From Amycolatopsis sp. FDAARGOS 1241 (GTDB lineage Bacteria > Actinomycetota > Actinomycetes > Mycobacteriales > Pseudonocardiaceae): a DNA stretch of 64,000 nucleotides. The translations under genes and the position numbers were made by a program. The stretch lies in NCBI RefSeq assembly GCF_016889705.1, contig NZ_CP069526.1:5952001-6016000 (forward strand), read 5' to 3'. Under the pieces are notes generated by a model. That model made no database searches. It saw nothing but the letters and a program-made list of their open reading frames with translations, and had not been told where the DNA came from. Shown piece after piece: positions 15,114-25,451 of this stretch. Within the stretch, counting starts at the first letter, position 1. Every line of letters starts with the position of its first letter.

Positions 15114-17179
15114 CCGTTCTCTCCTAAGTAGACTTTCGTCGCGTCGTGCTCACGAGCGGCGTCGAGCGGGAAGTGACAGGCGGCCTCGTGCCCGCCGCCG
15201 AAGGGCCGCAGCACGGGTTCCTCGGCCGCGCAGATGTCCTGCGCGAAGGGGCAGCGCGTGCGGAACCGGCACCCGGACGGCGGCGAGAGCGCTGAGGGCA
15301 GCTCGCCGGAAACCCCGCCAGTGCGCCGATCCGCCCACGGGTCGGCGACCGGGACGGTGTCGATCAGCCCGCGCGTGTACGGGTGGCGCGGGCGGGCGTG
15401 CACCTCGGCCGCCGGTCCGGCCTCGACGAGCTTGCCGAGGTACATCACGCTGATGCGCTGCGCGAGGTAGCGCACCACCGACAGGTCGTGGGAGATGAAC
15501 ACGTACGTGAGCCCGTGGCGCTCGCGCAGGTCGTTCATCAGGTTGAGGATCTGTGCCTGCACGGACACGTCGAGGGCCGACACCGGCTCGTCGGCCACGA
15601 TCAGCTTCGGTTCCAGCGCCAGGGCCCGCGCGAGGCCGATGCGCTGGCGCTGGCCCCCGGAGAACTCGTGCGGGTAGCGCTGCGCCGCGTCGGCCGGCAA
15701 GCCCACCTCGCCGAGCAGCTCGCGCACCCGCCGGGCCCGCTGCGCCCGCGTGCCGGCGCCGTGGATCTCCAGCGGCTCGGCGAGGATCGCGCCGACGCGC
15801 ATGCGCGGGTCGAGCGAGGCGTACGGGTCCTGGAACACCAGGTGCGTGTCGCGCCGGCGCTGCCGCAGCTCGGCGCCCCGCAGCGAGCTCAGCTCGGTGC
15901 CGCCGATGCGGATCCGCCCCGCCGTCGGCTCGTCCAGCCCCACCACCGCCCGGCCGACGGTCGTCTTGCCGCAGCCGGATTCGCCCACGAGGCCGAAGGT
16001 CTCCCCCGCCGCCACCGTGAAGCTCACCCCGGCGACCGCCGACACGGTGCCCGTCCGCCGCCGGAACACGCCCGTCGTGACCGGGAAGTCCTTCACGAGG
16101 CCTTCGACCTCGAGCAGCGGCGCGTCCGCCACCGCGCCGGTGTCCTCCGCGGGCGCGACGCCGGGTTCGCGCACCCGCACGACCCCCGCCGGCTCGTCGC
16201 CGTCCGCCTCGCCGACGGGGTGGAAACACGCGTACTCATGCCCGGGCGCATCCGCGCGCAGCTCGGGTTCGGTCTCGGCGCACTCGGCGCTCGCGTAGCG
16301 GCAACGCGGCGCGAAGCGGCAGCCAGTCGGTGGCTCCCGCAGGTCCGGCGGCAGGCCGGGGATGCTGTAGAGCTTCTCCCCCGACTCCACCGAGTTCTCC
16401 GGCAGCGCCTCGAACAGCGCCTCCGTGTACGGGTGGCGCGGGTTGCCGAACAGCCGCCGCGTGCCGGTGAGCTCGACGATCTTCCCCGCGTACATCACGG
16501 CGACGCGGTCGGCGCGGCCCGCGACCACACCGAGGTCGTGCGTCACGAGGATCACGGCCATGCCGAGGCGACGGCGCAGGTCGTCGATGAGTTCCAGGAT
16601 CTGGTGCTGCACAGTCACGTCGAGCGCTGTCGTCGGCTCGTCGGCGACGAGCAGCTCCGGTTCGCACACGAGCGCGCGGGCGATCATTACGCGCTGGCGC
16701 ATCCCGCCGGAGAGCTGGTGCGGGTAGTCCCCGGCGCGTTTGCGCGCGTCCGGCAGGCCGACGAGCTCGAGCATCGCCACGGCCCGCTCGTGCAGCTCGC
16801 CCCGCGACAGCGCCGAGTGCAGGTCCAGCGGTTCGCTCACCTGGCGGCCGATCGGGATCGCCGGGTTGAGCGAGGTCATCGGGTCCTGGAACACGGTGCC
16901 GACGCGCTTACCGCGCACCTCGCGCAGCTCGGCGGGGCCCATGGCCGCGATGTTGTCGCCGCCGAGCAGGATCCGGCCCGACGCGACGCGCCCACCGGGC
17001 GGGAGCAGCCGCAGGATCGACAGCGCCGTCATCGTCTTGCCGGAACCCGATTCGCCGACGAGCCCGAGCAGCTCGCCGCGGCCGAGCTCCAGCGTCACAC
17101 CGTCGACGGGCCGCACGACGCCGTCGCGCACGTCGATGGTGGTGTGCAGGTCTTCCAGCCGCAGCACGGGATCGGTCAT
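15110..17179 (-). CDS. ABC transporter ATPase, two fused nucleotide-binding domains (DppD-DppF type)
   Basis: The 689-residue protein is a tandem fusion. Domain 1 has Walker A GESGSGKT (~res 40), signature [12 protein letters not shown] and Walker [10 protein letters not shown]. It is closed by an oligopeptide-type C-terminal element with Cys ([17 protein letters not shown]). Domain 2 has GESGCGKTT (~res 400), [24 protein letters not shown] and a second Cys-rich end ([16 protein letters not shown]). Each half would energise one of the paired permeases. The ATG lies 4 bases beyond the permease stop, and the gene overlaps the binding-protein gene by 4 bases. All catalytic motifs are intact in both halves. 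Confidence 0.93.
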   Translation of the reverse strand: MTDPVLRLEDLHTTIDVRDGVVRPVDGVTLELGRGELLGLVGESGSGKTMTALSILRLLPPGGRVASGRILLGGDNIAAMGPAELREVRGKRVGTVFQDPMTSLNPAIPIGRQVSEPLDLHSALSRGELHERAVAMLELVGLPDARKRAGDYPHQLSGGMRQRVMIARALVCEPELLVADEPTTALDVTVQHQILELIDDLRRRLGMAVILVTHDLGVVAGRADRVAVMYAGKIVELTGTRRLFGNPRHPYTEALFEALPENSVESGEKLYSIPGLPPDLREPPTGCRFAPRCRYASAECAETEPELRADAPGHEYACFHPVGEADGDEPAGVVRVREPGVAPAEDTGAVADAPLLEVEGLVKDFPVTTGVFRRRTGTVSAVAGVSFTVAAGETFGLVGESGCGKTTVGRAVVGLDEPTAGRIRIGGTELSSLRGAELRQRRRDTHLVFQDPYASLDPRMRVGAILAEPLEIHGAGTRAQRARRVRELLGEVGLPADAAQRYPHEFSGGQRQRIGLARALALEPKLIVADEPVSALDVSVQAQILNLMNDLRERHGLTYVFISHDLSVVRYLAQRISVMYLGKLVEAGPAAEVHARPRHPYTRGLIDTVPVADPWADRRTGGVSGELPSALSPPSGCRFRTRCPFAQDICAAEEPVLRPFGGGHEAACHFPLDAAREHDATKVYLGENG

Positions 17180-17183
17180 CGCC

Positions 17184-18065
17184 TCAGCGCCTCCGCAACC
17201 GCACTTCGAGCGCGTCGCGCAGGGCGTCGCCGAGCAGGTTGAACGCGACGACCACGAGCATGATCGCCAAGCCCGGCGGAAGGATCATCCACCAGTAGCC
17301 GTTCTGCACGAACTCCGTGCCGTTGGACAGCATGTTGCCCCAGTCGGCGTGCGGCGGGGCGATGCCGAGGCCGAGGTAGCTCAGCGCCGCGACGAGCAGG
17401 ATCGCGTCGGCCACCTGGAACGTCGCGTTGACGACGATGGTGCCGATCGCGTTGGGCATGATGTGGCGCAGCACCACGCGTTTCCCGTCGCCGCCCATCA
17501 TCCGCACGGCCTGCACGTACTCGCGGGTGCGCAGCGAGAGCGTCTCGCCGCGCACGAGCCGGGCCGGGCTCAGCCACGCGCCGAACGACACCACGACGAT
17601 GAGCAACCCGAGGGTCGGGGTGAAGATCGCGGACAGGATCAGCACCAGGAACAGCGTGGGGATGGCGAGGAACGTGTCGACGATTCGCATCATCACCGCG
17701 TCGACCAACCCGCCGGCGTAGCCCGCGATCGCGCCCCACAGCGTGCCGAAGACCGTCGCGAGCACGGCCGCGGCCACCCCGATCTCGAGCGACGCCTGGC
17801 CGCCTGCCATGAGGCGGCCGAGCTCGTCGTAGCCCACGTCGTCGGTGCCCAGCGCGTGCCCCGCGCCCGGCGGCTGGTTGGCGCCCGCGAGGTTCGTCGC
17901 GATCTGCTCGGTGTGGTAGACGAGCGGGCCGAGGAAGCAGAACGCCGCGATCAGGACGATCAGCACCGCCCCGGCCACGGCGAGGTGGTTCTCCAGGAAC
18001 GCGTGCAGGGTCGCGCGAGCCGCGGAGCGAGCGGGTGCCGCGGCGGTCGCCGCGCGGTCGGTCAT
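17184..18065 (-). CDS. ABC transporter permease (DppC type)
   Basis: The protein has 293 residues. A cytoplasmic N-terminus precedes helix 1 ([20 protein letters not shown]), followed by an extracytoplasmic loop with [20 protein letters not shown], typical of DppC/OppC. Five more helices include the coupling loop [24 protein letters not shown] (EAA motif). A long open frame continues upstream, but the true start is ATG 18065, which overlaps the DppB stop in an ATGA junction. It pairs with DppB to form the membrane channel of the importer. Confidence 0.92.
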   Translation of the reverse strand: MTDRAATAAAPARSAARATLHAFLENHLAVAGAVLIVLIAAFCFLGPLVYHTEQIATNLAGANQPPGAGHALGTDDVGYDELGRLMAGGQASLEIGVAAAVLATVFGTLWGAIAGYAGGLVDAVMMRIVDTFLAIPTLFLVLILSAIFTPTLGLLIVVVSFGAWLSPARLVRGETLSLRTREYVQAVRMMGGDGKRVVLRHIMPNAIGTIVVNATFQVADAILLVAALSYLGLGIAPPHADWGNMLSNGTEFVQNGYWWMILPPGLAIMLVVVAFNLLGDALRDALEVRLRRR

Positions 18066-19012
18066 CAGTACTTCACCCTCGGGTCGAGCACGGCGTAACC
18101 GAGGTCCGCGAGCAGGGAGCCGGCCACGGTCGCGAGCGCGACGACGAGGCCGATCCCGAGCAACACCGGGTAGTCGTGCACCTGGGCACCCTGGATGAAC
18201 GTGAAGCCCATGCCCGGGTAGTTGAACACCTGCTCGGTGATGAGCGCACCCGCGAACAGCTGCGGCAGCGAGAGCCCGAGCAGCGTGACGATCGGGATCA
18301 GCGAGTTGCGCAGCACGTGGCGCGTCAGCACCCGGCCGTCGCTCGCCCCGCCGGCGAGCGCGGTGCGCACGTAGTCCTGGCTGAGGTTCTCCATCACCGA
18401 CGAGCGCGCGTAGCGGCTGAACGTGGCGATGGTGATCAGCGCCAGCGTGAGCACCGGCAGGATCAGCGCCGGCGCCTGGGACAGGATCTCGCCGAGCGAA
18501 TCGCCGCTCGGGCCGAGCGGCGAGAACCACTGCAGCTGCACGGCGAACAGCAGCACGAGGACCTCGCCGAGGAAGAAGCTGGGCATCGAGTAGAACGCGA
18601 ACGACAGCCCGGTCGCCACGTAGTCGCCGAAGGTGTTGCGCTTGCGCGCCTGGTACACGCCCAGTGATACCGCCACCACCAGGGCGACCAAAGTGGACAG
18701 TGTCATGAGGAGGAGCGTCTTGGGCAGGTGGTCGGCGATCACGTCGGTCACCGGCTGGTTGAGCTTGTACGAATAGCCGAGGTCGCCCTGCAGCACGCGC
18801 CCCGCCCACGTGAGGAACTGCGCGGGCAGCGGTCGGTCGTAGCCGTTGTCGTGCAGGAAGGTCCGGACCTGCAGCGCCGTGGCCTTCGGGCCGAGGATCG
18901 CGCGAGCCGGGCCGCCCGGCAGGAGGTGCAGCAGCACGAAGGTCACCACCGCGACGAGCACGACCACCACGACGGACTGCAGGACGCGGCGCGCCAGGTA
19001 CCCCGCCATCAC
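18065..19012 (-). CDS. ABC transporter permease (DppB type)
   Basis: The 315-residue protein starts YLARRVLQSVVVVVLVAVVTFVLLHLLPGGPA, the usual DppB/OppB first helix and motif. It has six helices and the EAA-type loop YVRTALAGGASDGRVLTRHVLRNSLIPI (~res 220). The first residues are GTG ATG, and either could be the start; a GGGGACGG sequence lies just upstream. It is the first gene of the minus-strand importer operon. The ~280-base region upstream is shared with the divergent secreted-protein gene. Confidence 0.92.
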   Translation of the reverse strand: MMAGYLARRVLQSVVVVVLVAVVTFVLLHLLPGGPARAILGPKATALQVRTFLHDNGYDRPLPAQFLTWAGRVLQGDLGYSYKLNQPVTDVIADHLPKTLLLMTLSTLVALVVAVSLGVYQARKRNTFGDYVATGLSFAFYSMPSFFLGEVLVLLFAVQLQWFSPLGPSGDSLGEILSQAPALILPVLTLALITIATFSRYARSSVMENLSQDYVRTALAGGASDGRVLTRHVLRNSLIPIVTLLGLSLPQLFAGALITEQVFNYPGMGFTFIQGAQVHDYPVLLGIGLVVALATVAGSLLADLGYAVLDPRVKY

Positions 19013-19225
19013 CCGTCCCCAGGAATCGTTCCAGTACTTGCCCGGTGCATAGACCTACACCGGCAATGCCCCACCTGTCCACGGCGTCCACGGAAACTGA
19101 CTCGCCACTGTCCCACCTGGTGATCTTCCTACTTTCGGCGCTACCGGTCCTCCAGTGTCCGATGTAGATGGTCGGCAAACCGGACAATCCGGGGCACAAC
19201 ACGATACACGTGCCAGCGCCCGTGT

Positions 19226-19247
19226 TGTACGGATCGTGTACGGATCG
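19226..19247. repeat. Tandem direct repeat in the divergent promoter region
   Basis: TGTACGGATCG occurs twice without spacer (19226-19236, 19237-19247). It lies between the ABC importer operon (minus) and the secreted-protein gene (plus). The position suits a regulator-binding site, but no regulator gene is adjacent. Confidence 0.5.
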
Positions 19248-19297
19248 CACACAGACTCCTCACCGTTCGCGACGGAAGAGTGAAGGAGCTGGGTGTC

Positions 19298-20551
19298 GTG
19301 CTGGGGAAGACAGTCGGGAAGACAACGGTCCGCCGCGCCGCGGCGGCACTGCTGGCCGCGGGCGAGGTCACCACGAGCGGAGTGGCGCTGGCGGCGCCGG
19401 CGGGTGCCGCGACGGGCGGCACCTGGCGCGCCGACCTGGCCCACGTCGACGGTGACGACGTGAACGTCGAGGCGGTGGGTTCAGCGCTGACACTGACGGA
19501 TTCCGCCTGGCACAGAACGGATCTACTCACCGCGGGCAGCCAGGGGTACCTGGTCTCCGCGGCGCAGCAGCTGGCTTCGCCGGTGAACCGCGTGACGGCG
19601 AACGTGGTGGCGGACCTGCCGAAGGCCACCGACGTGCAGATCGAGGTGCGCGGACGCACCGGCACGGACGACTGGACGGAGTGGACCCCGGCCGGCGCGC
19701 AGGCCGCGGCGTTCGCGCGCCCGGTCGGTGTGGTCCAGACCAGAATCTGGCTGTCGAGCACCACCGACGGCGTGCGCCCGACCGTGCGCGAGGTCGACCT
19801 CACTGGGAGCACCACTGCCGACGCCCGCGCCACCGCGGCCGGGGTCACGACCCCGCTGACATACACGATCTACGCCACCCGCGAAGGCCTCACCGGCCAC
19901 ACGACCGCCAACGGCCACGTGATCGCCTCGAACGACCACTTCGTCGCGCTGCCTTCGGGCAAGGCGCTGTCGCCGAAGGGCACCGGCAACTACACCGTGC
20001 GCGTGTGCAAGACCGACGGCAGCCGCTGCGAATACGCGCCGGTGTGGGACGTCGGCCCGTGGAACACCAAAGACGACTACTGGAACCCGGCCTCGATCCG
20101 CGCGGAGTACAAGGACCTGCCGCAGGGCCAGCCCGAGGCGTACGCGGCCTACCACAACGACTACAACGGCGGTAAGGACGACCTCGGCTACGCCGTGGGC
20201 AACCCGGCCGGCATCGACCTCGCCGACGGCGTGTTCAACTCCGGCCTGGTCCTGGCCGACAACGGCAACGTCAAGGTGACCTACCTGTGGACCGGTTCGG
20301 CCGCCGCCACCGGGATCGTGACCACGGCGGGCGACCCGATGAACGTGCGCGAGAGCGGCAGCACCAGCGCCGCCGTCAAGGGCCTCGCGGCCAACTACGC
20401 CAAGGTGAACATCGAGTGCTACGTGAACGGCGACCCGGTCACCGGAACTTTCGGCACCAGCACGATCTGGGACCGCATCGGCCCGGGCGACTTCATCTCC
20501 GACGCCTACGTGAAGACCGGCTCCGACGACCCCGTCGCCCCGCTCTGCTGA
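19298..20551 (+). CDS. Secreted protein with RlpA/double-psi-barrel-like domain
   Basis: I chose GTG 19298, nine bases after AAGGAG (19283-19288), rather than GTG 19280 that contains that site; this gives 417 residues. A signal peptide ends near AAPAGAATGG. Residues ~30-180 are a beta-rich region (VQIEVRGRTGTDDWTEWTP). Residues ~185-330 contain TTANGHVI, FVALPS, NYTVRVC, VWDVGPWNTKDDYWNP and NPAGIDLADG, the layout of a double-psi barrel as in RlpA-type lytic proteins. The C-terminal ~75 residues (GDPMNVRESGSTSAAV, then WDRIG) look like an SH3b wall-binding domain. It probably acts on or at peptidoglycan; the enzymatic residue cannot be assigned safely. Confidence 0.65.
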   Translation: MLGKTVGKTTVRRAAAALLAAGEVTTSGVALAAPAGAATGGTWRADLAHVDGDDVNVEAVGSALTLTDSAWHRTDLLTAGSQGYLVSAAQQLASPVNRVTANVVADLPKATDVQIEVRGRTGTDDWTEWTPAGAQAAAFARPVGVVQTRIWLSSTTDGVRPTVREVDLTGSTTADARATAAGVTTPLTYTIYATREGLTGHTTANGHVIASNDHFVALPSGKALSPKGTGNYTVRVCKTDGSRCEYAPVWDVGPWNTKDDYWNPASIRAEYKDLPQGQPEAYAAYHNDYNGGKDDLGYAVGNPAGIDLADGVFNSGLVLADNGNVKVTYLWTGSAAATGIVTTAGDPMNVRESGSTSAAVKGLAANYAKVNIECYVNGDPVTGTFGTSTIWDRIGPGDFISDAYVKTGSDDPVAPLC

Positions 20552-20563
20552 GGAACTCGTGGT

Positions 20564-20600
20564 GAACGGCCCGGCACCTCCGCCGGGCCGTTCGCGTTTT
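20564..20600 (+). terminator. Rho-independent terminator
   Basis: GAACGGCCCGGC (20564-20575) pairs perfectly with 20582-20593 around a 6-base loop, followed by GCGTTTT. It closes the secreted-protein gene. Confidence 0.9.
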
Positions 20601-20690
20601 CCCGCAACGGTTGACCACCCGGTTCGGTGACATCCTTTTCGCGGTGCTCGGGCTAGGGTGTCTGCATTCTTCTTGTTCGGAGGGGTTTTC

Positions 20691-21461
20691 GTGCCGGGAT
20701 CGCGACGTGGTGCGCTCTTCAGCGCGGGAGTTCTGGCGGCAGTCACCCTCATCGGGAGTGCGCCGGGCGCGGCCGCGCAGGGGTCGATCGTCGGCGGGGA
20801 AAGGGCTTCCCTGGCCGACTTCCCGTACGCGGTGTACCTCGTGGACGGTGCCGGCACGCAGTTCTGCGGCGGCGTGATCGTCAGCCTCTCGGCGGTCGCG
20901 ACCGCGGCGCACTGCGCGGAAGCGGTGGCCACGAAGGACATCCGCGTGGTCGTCGGCCGTGAGGACAAGCGCGCGGACGACGGGGCGACGTACGCGGTGT
21001 CGAAGGCGTGGGTGCACCCGGGCTTCACGAAGGCGGAAAACGGCGACGACATCGCGGTGCTGACCGTCCGCGGACAGCTGCCGTCCAGCACCGCGAAGCT
21101 CGCGCTCGACGCCGAGGTGTACGAACCGGGCACCAAGGCGACTGTGGTCGGCTGGGGCCGTGTCGCCGACGGCGGCGATCGCTCGGACTACCTGCGCAGT
21201 GCCGTCGTGCCGATGGTCGCCGATTCGGCGTGCAAATCGGCGTACGCGAGTTTCGACGCGGCGAGCATGGTCTGCGCGGGTTACGAAGAAGGTGGCGTCG
21301 ACGCGTGTCAGGGCGACTCCGGTGGCCCTCTCGTCGTCGGCGACACGCTCGCCGGGATCGTGTCCTTCGGAGACGGGTGCGCGAAGGCCGGCAAGCCAGG
21401 CGTCTACACCCGCGTGACGGAGTTCGCCGGCGTGATCGCCGACCAGGCCCACCTCGCCTGA
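20691..21461 (+). CDS. Secreted trypsin-like serine protease (S1 family)
   Basis: The GTG at 20691 lies seven bases after GGAGG, giving 256 residues. A signal peptide ends at AAAQ, and IVGGERASLADFPYAV is the classic N-terminus of the mature enzyme after activation. The catalytic triad is visible: His in TAAHC, Asp in NGDDIAVL, Ser in CQGDSGGPL. An Asp six residues before the Ser (VDACQGDSGG) predicts trypsin-like cleavage after Lys or Arg. Paired Cys residues fit two or three disulphides. The protease acts outside the cell. It is flanked by its own terminator upstream and a ferredoxin promoter downstream, so it is probably monocistronic. Confidence 0.92.
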   Translation: MPGSRRGALFSAGVLAAVTLIGSAPGAAAQGSIVGGERASLADFPYAVYLVDGAGTQFCGGVIVSLSAVATAAHCAEAVATKDIRVVVGREDKRADDGATYAVSKAWVHPGFTKAENGDDIAVLTVRGQLPSSTAKLALDAEVYEPGTKATVVGWGRVADGGDRSDYLRSAVVPMVADSACKSAYASFDAASMVCAGYEEGGVDACQGDSGGPLVVGDTLAGIVSFGDGCAKAGKPGVYTRVTEFAGVIADQAHLA

Positions 21462-21477
21462 TCCACATCGCCTGTTC

Positions 21478-21507
21478 TTGACGGTCGTCGCCAGCATGAC
21501 ATACAGT
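21478..21507 (+). promoter_or_regulatory. Putative ferredoxin promoter
   Basis: TTGACG (21478-21483) and TACAGT (21502-21507) are spaced by 18 bases, 46 bases before the ferredoxin start. 23 of 32 positions match the block at 9441, including CGTCGC in the spacer. Confidence 0.5.
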
Positions 21508-21552
21508 GATCCGGCCCGGCGCCCCCGAGCGCCACCCGTGCAGGCGAAAGGC

Positions 21553-21753
21553 ATGACCGTGGCCCGAACCGTCCGCGTCCACGACAGCTGCATCGGCGTC
21601 GGCCTCTGCGAATCGCTCGCCCCGAAGGTGTTCAGCCTCGGCGAGGGCACCCAGGCGAAGGTCCTGTCCGCCGACCTGCCCGACGACCTCCTCGAAGGCG
21701 CCACGGACGCAGCCGAAGCCTGTCCCATGGCCGCCATCCAGATCGACGGCTGA
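21553..21753 (+). CDS. 3Fe-4S ferredoxin (P450 electron donor type)
   Basis: The 66-residue protein starts at ATG 21553 after a GAAAGG ribosome site. The cluster motif CIGVGLC, where Gly replaces the second Cys of a 4Fe-4S site, and the distant CPMAAI give the three-Cys pattern of 3Fe-4S ferredoxins. These small acidic proteins pass single electrons, usually to cytochrome P450 monooxygenases. No P450 or ferredoxin reductase gene is in this window, so the partner must be elsewhere or lost. The gene has its own promoter and ends 9 bases before an insertion sequence remnant. Confidence 0.9.
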   Translation: MTVARTVRVHDSCIGVGLCESLAPKVFSLGEGTQAKVLSADLPDDLLEGATDAAEACPMAAIQIDG

Positions 21754-21762
21754 CGCCCTGAC

Positions 21763-22072
21763 TGCATTTGGCCATCAGCCCGTGGTCACGGGTGAATTCC
21801 CGGTTCACGCCCCATGGGCTCGCCGGCCACGGCCTCGGGGATGCGGCCGATCTTTTGACATCCATGTGGACCAGCTCGCGTGGCCGCGGACACGATGTGC
21901 GCCTGCGGCCAGCCCGCCCGATGACGCCGGACGATCAGCAACCTGCCCACGAACGTCTTCCGCGCATCACGGTGAGACACCAGAGCCTCCGGCTGGAGCG
22001 GGTCCCAGACAACCACCCCCCGGAGGCACTCCCACGTCACCCAGGCCGCTCCCAACGGCCTGGCCAAATGCA
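21763..22072. mobile_element. Deleted IS481-type element with inverted ends
   Basis: TGCATTTGGCCA at 21763-21774 is repeated as its exact complement at 22061-22072, bounding 310 bp. Inside is a transposase remnant of IS481 type. The size is far below that of a complete element, so it is an internally deleted derivative that may still be recognised in trans. Confidence 0.65.
21786..21978 (-). pseudogene. IS481-family transposase remnant
   Basis: From GTG 21978 the minus strand reads SHRDARKTFVGRLLIVRRH with AGWPQAHIV, the N-terminal helix-turn-helix of IS481-type transposases. It then jumps directly to ELVHMDVK (one frame) and KIGRIPEAVAGEP (another), the start of the catalytic core. About a hundred codons in the middle and all of the C-terminus are missing, and one A appears lost in the AAAA run. 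Confidence 0.75.
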
Positions 22073-22073
22073 C

Positions 22074-22961
22074 CTAACCGCTTCCGGCTGACGAGCGCAG
22101 CACGTCCAGGAAATCGGCGATCGGTTTCGCGCGCTGAGCTTCCGGGAGGGGCACCGCGGACGCGAACCCGCGACCGGCGAACGGGCGGTCGGCGAGGTCG
22201 TTGCGGTGCGCGGCGAGCGAGAGGCGCGGCACGAGGCTCACGCCCATGCCCGCGGCCACCAGCCCCTGCAGCGACTGGTAATCCGCCGCGCGGAAGGTGA
22301 TCGGCGGTTCGAACCCGGCGATGCGGCACATCGTCTCGTAGGCCCGGCCGTACGGCGGGCGGTGCGTGCGCGTGACCCACTGCTCGCCGGACAGGTCGGC
22401 GAGCGCGACTTCCTCCGCGTCGACCAGCGGGTGGTCCAGCGGCAGCACCACGGGCAGCGGGTCGTCGGACAGGGGGACGTGGTGCAGGTCGCGGTCGACG
22501 GGCTGGGGAGCGAAGTCGTAGCCCCGCACCAGAACGACGTGGGCGCCGCCCTCGCGCAGCCACGTGAACGCGTCGTCCCCGTGGGTGGCCGGCAGGCGCA
22601 GCCGCACGTGCGGATGCCGCTCGCGGAACGCCTTCACAGCGGGTGGCAGCAGCTCGACGCCGGCCGTCGAGAACGCCTCGATCAGCAGCTCGGCGGGTTC
22701 GGCCCCGAACGAGCGCACCTCCTGCGCGACGGGCGAGATCTCGCCGAAGAGACTCTTCGCGTGCGCGGCCGGCACTTCACCACCGGGGCAGCTCGACACC
22801 GCGCGGCAGGCGCTTGAGCAGGGACATGCCGACCTCGCGTTCGATCACCGACATCTGCTGGGACACGCCCGATTGCGTGAGCTGCAAGCGGTGCGCGGCC
22901 GCGGTGAACGACCCGCCTTCGACCACCGCGACGAGGATCGCAGGCGCCTGACGTCGAGCAC
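22074..22961 (-). pseudogene. LysR-family regulator, frameshifted twice
   Basis: From GTG 22961 the first codons read MLDVRRLR, then the frame must change to give AILVAVVEGGSFTAAAHRLQ with LTQSGVSQQMSVIEREVG. This is a complete LysR winged helix ending in LLKRLPRGVEL. A second change leads to the frame with AAHAKSLFGEISPVAQEV and the whole effector domain (PAELLIEAFSTAGVELL to LGQ-like end). The total matches a normal ~300-residue LysR protein. As it stands only a fragment without DNA-binding part could be made. Its target genes are unclear. Confidence 0.8.
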
Positions 22962-22967
22962 CGGCGC

Positions 22968-23531
22968 CTACTCGCCCGTGACGGCGTACTGCGGCGCCCG
23001 CCCGCCCAGCGTCGCGTCGACGAACGCGACGGCGGCGCGCGCGTTTTCGAGCCGGAAGGTCAGCAGCACGCTGTCGAACCCGTCGGACGAGGCTAGCTGC
23101 TTCTCCAGCCCGGCGACGATGCGGTCCAGCACGCGCCGCTGGCCTTCGAGCAGCGGCACCGGGTCGGCCCCGCGCCGCTCCAGCAACGCCAGCTTCACCA
23201 GCAGCTCCGAGCGCACGTCACGCACGTGCCGCGCCGGCTTCGCGAGCCACTCCCCCACGGCCGCGTGCCCCTCCGGGGTCGCCTGCACGAGCGCGCGCGG
23301 CGGGCCGGAGTCGCCGGGCTCGGTGCCGGCGCCCACGGCGAACCCGCGCGCGGTGAGGCGGTCGACGGCCCGGTAGACGACGGGTTTGGGCAGTCGCCAG
23401 ACGCGACCGACCTCGCCGGCCTCCGACGTGAGCCGGACCAGGGCGAAGCCGTGCGTCGGCGACTCCGCCACGAGGCACAGCAGGATCCATTCGCTCAGCG
23501 ACAACCCGGCACCGTCTGCCACGACCGCCAC
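22968..23531 (-). CDS. PadR-family transcriptional regulator
   Basis: The 187-residue protein has a PadR winged helix at residues ~10-90 (LSLSEWILLCLVAESPTHGFALVRL, KPVVYRAVDRLTARGF). A C-terminal helical dimerisation part follows (VRSELLVKLALLERRGADPVPLL). PadR proteins repress nearby efflux or degradation genes and usually themselves. A near-perfect palindrome 13 bases upstream of the start is the likely autoregulatory site. The broken LysR gene lies directly downstream (7 bases). The inducer is unknown. Confidence 0.85.
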   Translation of the reverse strand: MAVVADGAGLSLSEWILLCLVAESPTHGFALVRLTSEAGEVGRVWRLPKPVVYRAVDRLTARGFAVGAGTEPGDSGPPRALVQATPEGHAAVGEWLAKPARHVRDVRSELLVKLALLERRGADPVPLLEGQRRVLDRIVAGLEKQLASSDGFDSVLLTFRLENARAAVAFVDATLGGRAPQYAVTGE

Positions 23532-23543
23532 TCCAGCTCGTGG

Positions 23544-23562
23544 CTAGTCTCAGTGAAACTAG
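23544..23562. promoter_or_regulatory. PadR operator candidate
   Basis: CTAGTCTCA-G-TGAAACTAG is a 9-1-9 dyad with one mismatch, immediately upstream of the PadR start. It lies in the gap to the enolase gene and could only regulate PadR, because enolase converges from the far side with its 3' end here. Confidence 0.65.
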
Positions 23563-23599
23563 TCGGGGGAAGATCGGGCCGGGTGCAGCCGGGGACGGC

Positions 23600-24961
<1,362 letters not shown>

Positions 24962-24972
24962 TCACGGCGAGG

Positions 24973-25230
24973 CTAGCAGAAAACGACTGAATCGATCCTG
25001 AACATCCGGCGAAAGACTACAGCGGCGCCCCGCTGAGCGGGACGGTCGACGGGGCACGAAGCCTGCTGCGCCGTGACCACTGCCGCCCAGCACACCGCGT
25101 ATCCCACCAGTTCGCCGGGTGTCCACCCGGGACACGCCGGCACCGCGAGCTCCGCGTGTTCGACCAGCGCCGTGAAAGCGCTCCCCTGAGCGATGACTTC
25201 ACTCGCGTGATGTTCGTGCCCGGGTCGCAC
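24973..25230 (-). pseudogene. Fragment of a maleylpyruvate-isomerase-type (MDMPI N-terminal) protein
   Basis: The minus strand reads AFTALVEHAELAVPACPGWTPGELVGY, then CWAAVVTAQ. This matches the ..P.CPGWT..dLv.H segment of the mycothiol-dependent maleylpyruvate isomerase N-terminal domain. The expected His after Gly-x is Tyr-Ala, and similarity fades after ~50 residues. No plausible complete gene exists, so this is a remnant. It occupies half of the gap between enolase and phnD. Confidence 0.5.
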
Positions 25231-25451
25231 ATCACGAGGAAATCACGGCGAGACCGCCGCTCATCGCGACAACCGGCACGCGGTGCGAGGTTCCGATCAC
25301 CGGGACGCCACTCCTGCGGGCGGGTTGAGGCAAGGGACTCACGGAGTTCCTCAACGTGTAACCACGCCTTCGCCTCGGCTGCATCGGCCGGAACAACCCT
25401 ACGGGCATCCGACCGACGCCGCCCGAACCCGGGCGGGAAGGAGAGTCCCCG
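25231..25451. other. phnD upstream: Upstream region of the phosphonate importer
   Basis: No gene is seen in these ~220 bases. An inverted repeat (CGTGATGT at 25207-25214 and ACATCACG beginning near 25230) lies at the left edge. I could not identify a clear PhoP direct repeat. GGAAGGAGAG just before 25452 is the ribosome site of phnD. Confidence 0.45.

Noticed and set aside
12996..15131. 711-codon + strand frame
   Set aside because: It is the antisense of the substrate-binding protein gene. The minus strand shows signal peptide, lipobox and family motifs.
15383..17242. 619-codon + strand frame
   Set aside because: Shadow of the fused ATPase gene, which has all Walker and signature motifs on the other strand.
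25231..25451. PhoP box before phnD
   Set aside because: I looked for 11-base GTTCACC-type direct repeats and found none that was convincing, although phosphate control would be expected.
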